From JAAYAE01 sp963678395 (GTDB taxonomy: Bacteria > Bacillota > Negativicutes > Acidaminococcales > Acidaminococcaceae), in contig OY782827.1 of assembly GCA_963678395.1 (NCBI GenBank), forward strand, positions 682,001 to 746,000: a DNA stretch of 64,000 bases. Reading direction: 5' to 3'. The first letter of the stretch is position 1; each line of letters begins with the position of its first letter. The translations under genes and the position numbers were made by a program. The notes under the pieces were generated by a model. It had not been told where the DNA came from. It was given only the letters and a program-made list of their open reading frames with translations, and did not search any database. Below are positions 55,616 through 64,000 of the stretch, piece after piece.

Positions 55616-57097
55616 ATGACAGTTAGTTTGGAATTCGAAAGCAAGCTATGGGAAATGGCAGATAAGCTAAGGGGGAATATTCAGTCGTCTGATTATAAGA
55701 CGGTTATTTTGGGTCTTATCTTCTTGAAATATATATCAGACAGTTTTGAAGAAAAGCATAGTGCTCTTGTCGCCGAAGGTGAAGGGTTTGAAGAGGAGCA
55801 GGACGCATATGTAGAAGATAACATTTTCTTTGTTCCGACAATAGCCAGATGGGATTTCATAAGGAAAAACGCAAAACAAAGCACTATAGGACAGACAATT
55901 GATGACGCAATGATTGCTATTGAAAAAGAGAACAAAAGTCTAAAGGGCGTGTTGCCTAAAAATTTTGCAAGACCTGAACTAGATAAGATAAAGCTTGGTG
56001 AGCTTATAGATTTATTCTCCTTTAATTTAGGCAACAAAAAAGCTAAGGCGCAGGATCTTCTCGGTAGGGTTTATGAATATTTTTTGGGAAAATTCGGATC
56101 CAGCGAGGGCGAATTCTATACACCGCCCTCTATTGTTAAAGTATTGGTTGGAATGATTGAACCCTTTAAAGGTAGAGTTTATGACCCTTGTTGTGGATCA
56201 GGGGGAATGTTTGTACAATCCCAACGCTTTGTTGAAGAACATCAAGGACGAAAGGATGAAATTCACATTTTCGGGCAGGAATTCACAGCAGCAACGTGGC
56301 GCCTTTGTAAGATGAACCTTGCTATACGAGGAATTGACGGTGACCTGGGTGAAAGAGATGCAGACACGTTCGGCAATGATTTGCACAAAAATCTTAGAGC
56401 TGATTTTGTTCTAGCTAATCCACCTTTTAATGTAAACGATTATGCTTTGCTCCAGGACGATGCACGTTGGAAGTATGGCATACCACCAGCTAATAATGCA
56501 AACTATGCTTGGATAGAACATATCATCAGTAAACTGTCACCAACCGGTGTTGCTGGTTTTGTACTGGCCAACGGATCTATGAGTACTTCAACAAAGGCGG
56601 AAGCCGAAATAAGAAAGAATATTATTGAAGCAGGCCTAGTAGACTGCATTATTGCTATGCCACCTAATCTTTTTTATAACGTAACCATACCTGTATGTCT
56701 GTGGTTTATATCAAAGAAAAGAAAAAACCGCAAGGATAAAATATTGTTTGTTGATGCACGCAAAATGGGTTACATGGAAACGCGTAAGCACAGAGAGATT
56801 AAAGATGAAGAAATTAAACAAATATTTGACACATACCACAACTGGCGTGATGGCAAGGCAGAATATGAAGATGTTCAAGGATTCTGTGAAGCTGCTAGTA
56901 TCGAAGAAGTTAGAGGTCATGAATATGTCTTAACCCCTGGCAGATATGTGGGCATTGAAGAAGTTGAAGACGATGGAGAGCATTTTGATGAGAAAATGAC
57001 AAGACTTACAGGCGACCTTGGAGAAATGTTTGCTAAGTCCCATGAACTTGAAGAGAAAATTAGACAATGTTTGGGGGCTATTGGGTATGACTTTTAG
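55616..57097 (+). CDS. hsdM: Type I restriction-modification system methyltransferase subunit
   Basis: 493 residues, full length. N-terminal HsdM_N helical domain, then SAM-dependent N6-adenine methylase: DPCCGSGGMF (SAM site, about residue 193) and LANPPFNVNDY (catalytic NPPF, about 271). Makes the M subunit for methylation and restriction with HsdS and HsdR. It overlaps hsdS. Intact, but the specificity partner is broken. Confidence 0.95.
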   Translation: MTVSLEFESKLWEMADKLRGNIQSSDYKTVILGLIFLKYISDSFEEKHSALVAEGEGFEEEQDAYVEDNIFFVPTIARWDFIRKNAKQSTIGQTIDDAMIAIEKENKSLKGVLPKNFARPELDKIKLGELIDLFSFNLGNKKAKAQDLLGRVYEYFLGKFGSSEGEFYTPPSIVKVLVGMIEPFKGRVYDPCCGSGGMFVQSQRFVEEHQGRKDEIHIFGQEFTAATWRLCKMNLAIRGIDGDLGERDADTFGNDLHKNLRADFVLANPPFNVNDYALLQDDARWKYGIPPANNANYAWIEHIISKLSPTGVAGFVLANGSMSTSTKAEAEIRKNIIEAGLVDCIIAMPPNLFYNVTIPVCLWFISKKRKNRKDKILFVDARKMGYMETRKHREIKDEEIKQIFDTYHNWRDGKAEYEDVQGFCEAASIEEVRGHEYVLTPGRYVGIEEVEDDGEHFDEKMTRLTGDLGEMFAKSHELEEKIRQCLGAIGYDF

Positions 57098-58401
57098 TGA
57101 CTGCTTTCATGAAACTAAGGGAAGTAAACTACCACCAGATTGGGAATTGAAGACGTTAGAGGATATTTCCGAATTGATTACTGATGGTTCACATTACTCG
57201 CCACGAATGAATTATAAATGGTAAGAAATTAATTGCTACAGTTAAAGACATGAAAGTTAATTTTTTCAATTTCGATAGTTGTAAAAAGATATCAGATGAT
57301 GATTTCGAAATACTGGAAAGGAACGGCTGTTCTCCAAAGAGAGGAGACATTATTATTTCAAAAGATGGTGCGCGTTGCTTAGAGTTAATATTTGTTTATG
57401 GGCAAAAAGAAAAAATTGTTATTCTTTCATCAATAGCTATAGTTCGATTAAAGAAAGGTTATAATCCTTACTTCTTTCGATATTACTTGCTTTCACCTGT
57501 TGCTCAGCAAATAATGAAAGATGGTTACGTTTCTGGGTCAGCGATACCAAGGGTTATATTGAGAGACTTCAAACGGGTGCCAGTTCCAGTACCACGAAGA
57601 GTTGAGACACAAAACAAGATAGCAGATATTTTATGTTGTTTAGATGACAAAATAGAAATAAACAACCGTACAAACAAAACTATTGAAGAAATGGCAAAGG
57701 CTATTTTCAAAAATTGGTTTGTGGACTTTGAGCTTTTCCAAGATGGTGAGTTTGAGGACAGCGAGTTGGGAATTATTCCTAAAGGATGGATGGTTTATAA
57801 AATAGAGAATGTGATATCGGAAATTGAGGCCGGAAATAGACCTAAGGGTGGTGTAGGAACCCTTAATGATGGTATTCCAAGTATAGGAGCCGAAAATATT
57901 ATAGGCCTAGGTAAGTATGATTTTTCGAAAGAGAAATATGTTTCTGAAGATTATTTTAAAAGCATGAACAAAGGAATCGTTAAAAATTGGGACGTTTTAC
58001 TTTACAAGGATGGGGCTCAATTGGGCCGAAAAACAATGTTTGCACAGGACTTTCCTCATAAAAAGTGTTGCGTGAATTCGCATGTATTTATTTTGAGAAG
58101 TAATCATCTAATCACGCAACCATATTTGTATTTTTGGCTGGATCAAGATAGCATGACTCAGAATATCGTCAACCTTAATACAAACTCTGCACAGCCGGGA
58201 ATCAACTAATCAGCTGTTAAACAACTAAAAATTCTTGTTCCAACCCAAAATGTTATTCAGGACTTTCAGAAAATCATAGAAAAATTAATGATAAAGTTAT
58301 TTGAAAATTGTAAGGAAAATCAAAGACTTGCATTGATTCGTAACTCTTTACTTCCGAAACTTTTGTCTGGAGAAATCCGAGTACCGCTAGAGGAGGGGTA
58401 A
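57087..58401 (+). pseudogene. hsdS: Type I restriction-modification specificity subunit, frameshifted and with a nonsense codon
   Basis: Starts with ATG overlapping hsdM. First target-recognition part PPDWELKTLEDISELITDGSH runs into a stop at 57222 after a small indel; the frame resumes with KLIATVKDMKVNFF. The central conserved helix (IADILCCLDDKIEINNRTNK in part) and the second recognition domain (GIIPKGWMVYKIENV) are present, then TAA at 58207-58209 replaces the Gln in the expected INQSAVKQL. At least two lesions, so no full HsdS is made. Confidence 0.9.
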
Positions 58402-58404
58402 TGA

Positions 58405-61072
58405 ATGGTAATTAATTTCTGTGAGTCACATTTAGAGTACGCTTCATTCTCTATTTACATATAATTCCTTTATGATTATTAGCGATGGAATCAATGCTAG
58501 AGTAGGTTCACTTACAGCTAATGAAGATAGGTTTGCGGCATGGCGCACTATCGAGGGTGATTGTGTTGCACCAGTTTCAATTCCTCAGCTTGAGGTTCTT
58601 ATTAAAGGCATGTTTGAGCCTAAGCGGTTTATGGATATAATAAAGCACTTTGTACTATTTCAGAATGATGACAGTGAAATAGTTAAAATATTAGCCGGTT
58701 ACCATCAGTATTATGCCGTAAATAAGGCTTTGGCTAGCACAGAACGGGCGACAATGATTGATGGTGACAGGCGGATAGGTGTAATATGGCATACACAAGG
58801 CAGCGGCAAAAGTCTGTCTATGGTTTTCTATGCCGGAAAACTTGTAATTAATGAGAAACTTGAAAATCCAACTATTGTTGTCATTACTGATAGGAATGAT
58901 TTAGATGATCAACTTTATGGGACTTTCCTAAAGAGCAAAGACATTCTAAGAAGTACTCCAGTACAAGCAATAGATAGAATGAATCTGAGAGACTTACTTA
59001 ATAATCGTACTAGTGGGGGCATCATTTTCACTACTATTCAGAAATTCGCACCTTTTGCCAAAGAAACCGAGGAAGAGGTGCAATTAGGCATGGTAGCTGA
59101 AGATTTAGCTGAATATCGTAGTAGCATAGTTTTAACCAATCGCAAGAATGTTATTGTCATGGCAGACGAAGCACATCGCAGCCAATATGGTTTTGGCGCA
59201 GAAGTGGTAAAAGAAAACACTGCAGAAGCCGATGTTAAATACGGTTATGCTAAATATATGCGTGAGAGTTTGCCTAATGCTTCTTATATTGGGTTTACGG
59301 GAACTCCGGTAGAACTAGCTGATAAGAATACCAGAGCAGTCTTTGGTGATTACATAGACATTTATGATATGACTAGAGCAGTGGAAGACGGTACTACTGT
59401 CAAGATATTCTATGAAAGTAGGCTGGCTAAGCTCGAGTTGCCAGAAGGCCTTAAACCTAGTATTGACACTGAGTACGACGAGATAACGGAAAATCAGGAA
59501 CCAAGCCAGAAGGAACAGCTGAAAAGCAAGTGGGCACGGCTCGAAGCTATTGTAGGTGCTAAGGAGAGAGTTCGCCTGATCGCCAAGGATATTGTAGAGC
59601 ATTTTGAAAAGCGTGACGAGGCGCAAGAAAATGAAGGCGGCAAAGGCATGATAGTAGCAATGAGCCGACGAATTGCCATAGAATTATACAAAGAGATAGT
59701 TGCGTTACGTCCTGATTGGCACAGCGATGAATTAATGAAAGGCAAAATAAAAGTTGTAATGACTGGTAGTTCCTCGGACCCCGCTGATTGGCAGGCTTTC
59801 ATAGGTACTAAAGCCAGTAGGGAAACTTTGGCCAAGCGTATGAAGGACAGAAATGATGAACTTAAGCTTGTTATAGTGCGGGATATGTGGCTGACTGGCT
59901 TTGATGTGCCTAGTCTGCACACTATGTATATTGATAAACCTATGCACGGACACAACCTGATGCAGGCCATTGCTAGGGTTAATAGAGTGTTTAAAGAGAA
60001 ACAGGGCGGGCTTATTGTAGACTATATAGGAATCGCCGAGAAGCTGAAAGAGGCGCTCGCTCAATATACAGAAAATGATAAAAAGACTACAGGTATTGAT
60101 ACAGACGTGGCAGCGCAGGCTTTGTTAGAAAAATATGATTTAATAAAAGAACTTCTTCATGGCTATGATTACAGCAAATTCTTTGCCGGCAAGCCGAGTG
60201 AAAAGATGCAAGCTATTACCGGTACAATGGATTACATTATAGGGCTACGTGAGGACAGAAAAAACGATTACATAAAATTAGTGTCTGAAATAACCCGTGC
60301 ATATTCTCTGTGTGCTACAACAGATATTGCCGAGAGGCTTAATTTGGAAGTTGGTTTTCACAAAGCGGTTAAGGCGTGTTTGATTAAGATAATGACTGAT
60401 GGTAGTAAAAAGAAAACTACCAAGCAGCTTGACGAAGAGCTGAACCAGTTAATTTCAAAGTCCATATCTTCTGGCGAAGTAGTTGATATCTTAACGTCAG
60501 TTGGCCTTAATAAACCTAATATTGCTATTCTATCGGATGAATTTCTAGAAGAAGTTAAGGGAATGAAACAGAAGAACTTGGCAGTTGAACTTTTGGATAG
60601 ACTACTTAGGGGAGGAATAAAATCATTTGCAAGGCACAATCTGGTCAAGTCTAAGAAGTTTTCAGAGCTTTTGGATGCCTCAATCAGGAAGTATCAGAAT
60701 AGAACAATTGAGACAACAAAGGTAATAATAGAACTTATTGAACTGGCAAAACAAATTAGCAAGGCAGAGAAAAGCGGCAAAAATACTGGACTTACAGAAG
60801 ATGAACTGGCTTTTTATGATGCTTTAGCCGATAATGAATCAGCTAGGGAGGTAATGGGCGATGATATTCTCAAGCAAATTGCCATGGACCTTACAAAGTC
60901 CATAAAGAAAAATATTAGCGTTGACTGGTCAATTCGTGAAAGTGTGCAGGCCAAAATGAGGATGATAGTAAAAAGGCTGCTAAAGAAATACGGCTATCCA
61001 CCTGATAAAACACCAAGAGCTGTCGAAATAATTATGGAGCAAACACAGCTTATGTGTAAGAATGAAAATTAA
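58405..61072 (+). pseudogene. hsdR: Type I restriction endonuclease subunit, N-terminal nuclease domain deleted
   Basis: ATG at 58405 begins a start-like stretch (MVINFCESHLEYAS) that breaks after about 15 residues; the helicase part continues from about 58450 (FTYNSFMIISDG). About 200 residues carrying the PD-(D/E)xK nuclease are missing. The motor domain is intact for 866 residues: WHTQGSGKSLS, VMADEAHRSQYG, FTGTPVE, MWLTGFDVPSLHTMYIDKPM. It cannot cut DNA as it stands. Confidence 0.88.
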
Positions 61073-61146
61073 GGATATCTTAATTCTAATGAGACAATTA
61101 TATCTGTTTGTAAAAAACGATTTTATAAAAGCGAGGGATTTATTTT

Positions 61147-61662
61147 ATGACTAATAGTGATTGGAGAGTACTAGGAGTTTTATCCACGGCTGCTAGTGCA
61201 ATTGCCAGTTTTATAATGGCTTATTTGACGAGGGCTTATGTTTTAAAAACAACAGACATGGTAGCAGAAATGAGTAAGGCACGGGAAGAAACATTACGTC
61301 CATATGTCGTCGTTAGCCTAGATGTCGAAGGGACAAGTTCAGTTTATTTAGTAGTGCAAAACATAGGGCAAACAACAGCTAATAATTTAGTAATTGAATT
61401 TGAAAAAGAGTTGAAAAATACTCACAATGAAAACATAAAATAACTGGCTTTTTCGAAACCAATACAAACATTAGTGCCAGGTTGGAAATACAAAATAGCG
61501 ATAGGTCCATCTGCGAACATTACAGAAAAAAATGGATATAATATGCATAATAAAGTCGTGGTTTCTTATCAGTCGGTAAATGCCAGTATGTACAGAGAGA
61601 CTTATATATTAAATTTCCCTTTAATTAAAAGTAGAAGATGGCTTGAAGAGTCAGTAAAATAA
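61147..61662 (+). pseudogene. Membrane-anchored protein of unknown function with an in-frame stop
   Basis: N-terminal membrane helix (about residues 10-30), then a beta-rich part (PYVVVSLDVEGTSSVYLVVQ). TAA at 61441-61443 lies within one continuous frame that goes on to LVPGWKYKIAIGPS and ends at 61660. About 171 codons in all. Proteins of this build are often found in defence islands, but I recognise no named family. Confidence 0.65.
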
Positions 61663-61901
61663 TTGTGCCTAAGTGAGAAAATAGTGAGCTAAGAGATTAT
61701 TAAGCAACATACCCCAAAAAAGACTATAATTAGTATCTGATTATAAAACTTGGAGGGTAAAGAATAAAAAGGTGTATTATGAAAAGCATGAAATTTCATA
61801 GTGACAAGATGGGGGAAGCGGCCATAGATATTAATACAGAGCCTAGTAACAAAAGAGAATGGAGTTGTTTTTTGTCTTGATTTGTTAACGTTATAAATAA
61901 A

Positions 61902-62556
61902 ATGAAGATGGGTGTTATTTATGTACCCAGTAAGGGAGTTCCTAGTTGGAAAGAGGGGTATTCGGCCATTGAACTTGCTAAGGCGTGGGAGGAGGCCAGT
62001 GGTTTCCCACACAAAGTTGAGCAAATTTTTTCTAAATCAGGAAATGATTTATTCCAGGACATAGAGATTTTATATGCATTTCCAGAGTTTAAAGTTTCGT
62101 TGCTAGGGGGGCAGTAAAGCATCACAAAATGATTTGTATGTTTTAGCAAAAGGTGCCAAGGGAACGCTTGTTATAATGGTAGAGGGAAAAGTGCGTGAAG
62201 ATTTTGGACCTTTGGTAAAGAAAAAGGTTGACAAAGGTCAAGCAATAAAGCGTTTGGAATTTCTCAGAAAAAAATTAGCAATTAGTGATAAGAAAAACAT
62301 CGACAATATACGCTATCAGTTTTTGCATCGTACGGCTTCTGCGATTCTAGAAGCTGAGCGAGTAGGTGCAAAAGCAGCTCTAATGTTGGTACATTCATTT
62401 GACTTCAACAGAGCCCATTTTGATGATTTTGCACAGTTCGTCGCATTGTATGGCATTAAGGCTGTGCCAGATAAAATAATTGGACCAATAATTGGTAAAG
62501 GTTCATCCATGCCGGTTTACTTGGGATGGTGTAGTGGTGGTAAGTTAAAAGCGTAA
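61902..62556 (+). pseudogene. DUF6946-like protein, frameshifted at a G6 run
   Basis: MGVIYVPSKGVPSWKEGYSA, then LFQDIEILYAFPEFKVSL; the frame is lost at G6 (62106-62111). With five Gs it continues LGGSKASQNDLYVLAKGAKG, VEGKVREDFGP, RYQFLHRTASAILEAER and AALMLVHSF. About 217 residues when joined. The family assignment (a domain of unknown function with conserved VEGKV and LHRTASA) is from memory and not verified; the role is unknown, and relatives lie near restriction systems. Confidence 0.6.
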
Positions 62557-62704
62557 AAATTAGTGAAGTTAAGTGCTGTTAAATTTTAGTGAATAACCGC
62601 AAAGTAATCTTTGCTTCCATTTATACTAGATTTGTGTTTGGAGCACGCATATTTTATTGGTTCTCTGTCAAATGTTGATGTGACTCCCTAAAATGTTTAT
62701 TCAG

Positions 62705-62738
62705 TGAGGATTGTCTTTGCAGACAATCCTCATTTTCT
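62705..62738 (+). terminator. Intrinsic terminator
   Basis: Perfect 12-bp stem TGAGGATTGTCT / AGACAATCCTCA with TTGC loop, then TTTTCT. Confidence 0.85.
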
Positions 62739-62772
62739 ATGCCGTATACAATGTAGCTTAGGCTGCCATAGC

Positions 62773-62823
62773 CATGCCTGGGTTTAATATTTTCAAATGT
62801 GTACTTCATGTATCACTAAATTC
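62773..62823 (+). repeat. Remnant copy of the helicase-nuclease gene
   Basis: These 51 bases match 54959-55009 of the helicase gene with about eight differences, in the same orientation. It is the coding region just before the nuclease domain. It may be the relic of a second helicase copy or of a duplication that flanked the island. Confidence 0.7.
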
Positions 62824-62901
62824 CAAAGTTTAAATTATGTTTAAATTTTTATGCTATACTTTTTAAATGGGAAAGAAATAAGCATAAAGAGGTGAGGTTT
62901 T

Positions 62902-63576
62902 GTGAACAGTATCATGGTCGTTGACGATGATTTCAATATCTGTGAGCTAATTAGGCTTATTCTACAAAAAGAAGATTTTAAGGTAATAGTAGCAAACGAT
63001 GGCATTAGTGCACTTGAAAAACTAGAAGTAGATAAAATAAATTTGATTATATTAGATATTATGATGCCAAATATGGATGGCTGGGAATTTTGCAAGGAAG
63101 TTAGGAAGTTTAGTAATCTTCCAATAATAATGCTGACGGCAAAAAGTGAGATAAACCAAAAGGTTAAGGGGTTTGATCTTGGGGCAGATGACTATCTTAC
63201 GAAACCGTTTGAGCCTGAGGAATTAGTCGCTCGCGTGAAAGCTCTTTTGAAACGCTGTAATATAGCTATTTCAAAGAGTGTTGAAATAGGGAAAGTTATA
63301 ATTGACCAGAATCAGTATATGGTAAAGACAGCAAGCGAGAATGTTACGCTGCCGCGCAAAGAATTTGAACTGTTATTTATGCTTGCAAGTACTCCGGGGA
63401 AAACTTTTCTAAGAGATAGGCTGATAGAAGATATTTGGGGATATGATTTTGAGGGTAATGAACGCACGTTAGATGTGCATATTGGCCGGATTAGAGATAG
63501 ATTTCCACAAGATTTATATGGATTTAAAATAACAACCATAAGGGGAGTAGGCTATAGGCTTGAGGTGGTTAAATGA
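62902..63576 (+). CDS. OmpR-family response regulator
   Basis: 224 residues. Receiver domain with acidic pocket VVDDDF, phosphorylated Asp in LILDIMMPNMDGWE, Thr in IIMLTAKS and Lys in DYLTKPFEPEE; C-terminal winged-helix DNA-binding domain (RTLDVHIGRIRDRF, TIRGVGYRLE). GTG start after GAGGTGAGG. Its stop overlaps the start of a kinase gene (ATGA). Target genes unknown. Confidence 0.94.
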   Translation: MNSIMVVDDDFNICELIRLILQKEDFKVIVANDGISALEKLEVDKINLIILDIMMPNMDGWEFCKEVRKFSNLPIIMLTAKSEINQKVKGFDLGADDYLTKPFEPEELVARVKALLKRCNIAISKSVEIGKVIIDQNQYMVKTASENVTLPRKEFELLFMLASTPGKTFLRDRLIEDIWGYDFEGNERTLDVHIGRIRDRFPQDLYGFKITTIRGVGYRLEVVK

Positions 63577-64000
63577 CACATTATACAGAGAAACTTTGGA
63601 GATATTTTTCAGGGGTTATGTTTCTTACAGTGTGTTTTATAATTGCGGCATGTATTGTGACTTTTGCATATGGTAGTGCTATTTCCGTACAGGAAGTTGG
63701 AAAGCAGGTTATGCTTTCTTTTTTCAGCGTGCTCATTTTTATAATTGTTTTATTATTGTGTAGAATGATATACCACTTGTTTAGTAACCATAAAAACTTA
63801 CACAGATCTTCCTATCATGAGTTTATAAATGAGCTTGAAAAAGCGTTGGATAGGATTGCCCAAGGTGATTTTGAAGTTAGAGTTGCAACGAAAAAAGGTA
63901 TCCATATCTTGCATGATGAGGGGCATCATATATCAGACATTGCCGATAAAATTAATAGTATGGCAGTTGAATTGGGAGAAAGGGAAACAATGCGTCAAGA
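63573..64000 (+). CDS. Sensor histidine kinase, N-terminal part (cut by window edge)
   Basis: At least 142 residues visible. Two membrane helices (about residues 12-34 and 46-66) with a very short outside loop, then a HAMP-like linker (LDRIAQGDFEVRV ... INSMAVELGERE). The kinase domain lies beyond the window. Pairs with the overlapping response regulator. Confidence 0.88.
   Translation, partial: MTHYTEKLWRYFSGVMFLTVCFIIAACIVTFAYGSAISVQEVGKQVMLSFFSVLIFIIVLLLCRMIYHLFSNHKNLHRSSYHEFINELEKALDRIAQGDFEVRVATKKGIHILHDEGHHISDIADKINSMAVELGERETMRQ

Larger units (their letters stand above)
62557..62901. other. Non-coding stretch before the response regulator
   Basis: 345 bases holding a terminator at 62705 and a short remnant of the helicase gene at 62773, described separately. 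No intact gene is seen. Confidence 0.6.

Overview
The window reads as a chromosomal segment of a low-GC anaerobic Firmicute, most likely a Negativicute. The basis is gene order (rplU-prp-rpmA-obgE-proB-proA, then nadD, yqeK, an LCP gene, rsfS and a cvfB-like gene), a T-box leader, the N-terminally extended L27 that goes with the Prp protease, and anaerobe-type acid catabolism. No taxon marker such as 16S is present, so the assignment is an inference.

Region 1 (about 0-26 kb) is housekeeping and intact: the end of serA, xpt, a T-box leader (probably leucine), the ilvN-ilvC-leuC-leuD-leuB-ilvB operon, the L21/L27 ribosomal operon with obgE, proBA, a MacAB-type export system, the nadD-yqeK-LCP-rsfS-cvfB group and tRNA-Ala(GGC). 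It is invaded by three copies of a nested transposon: a 766-bp IS200-like element whose left-end hairpin loop carries a 1.33-kb IS3-family element. All three IS200 copies sit directly after the T-tract of an intrinsic terminator. They separate the T-box from ilvN, nadD from yqeK, and tRNA-Ala from the catabolic region. A fourth, truncated IS200 copy without IS3 abuts the third.

Region 2 (26.4-37.7 kb) is a catabolic operon divergent from a LysR-type regulator: aminotransferase, 32-aa membrane peptide, SSS-family symporter, allantoinase/hydantoinase-like amidohydrolase, M20-type carbamoyl-amide hydrolase, RidA, threonine-dehydratase-like enzyme, second aminotransferase, FAH-family hydrolase and an SDR. 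It looks like uptake and breakdown of a cyclic ureide or amide with recovery of amino and keto acids; the substrate is not evident. Three of its genes carry frameshifts.

Region 3 (38.3-48.7 kb) is a sigma-54 unit: rpoN, a PrpR-like enhancer-binding activator (broken), a textbook -24/-12 promoter, then CoA-transferase, MatC-like carrier, aconitase-like isomerase, a second CoA-transferase remnant, an intact HMG-CoA-lyase-family enzyme and a CitMHS transporter. Nearly every gene except rpoN and the lyase is decayed by indels, deletions or nonsense codons.

Region 4 (48.7-64 kb) holds three exported proteins of unknown function (two are paralogues), then a ruined defence island: a helicase-nuclease gene split by a second IS3-family element, a type I restriction system with intact hsdM but broken hsdS and hsdR, and two broken small genes. 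An OmpR-type two-component system runs off the right edge. The contrast between intact core genes and decayed accessory genes, together with recent IS activity, suggests a genome undergoing reduction or niche change.
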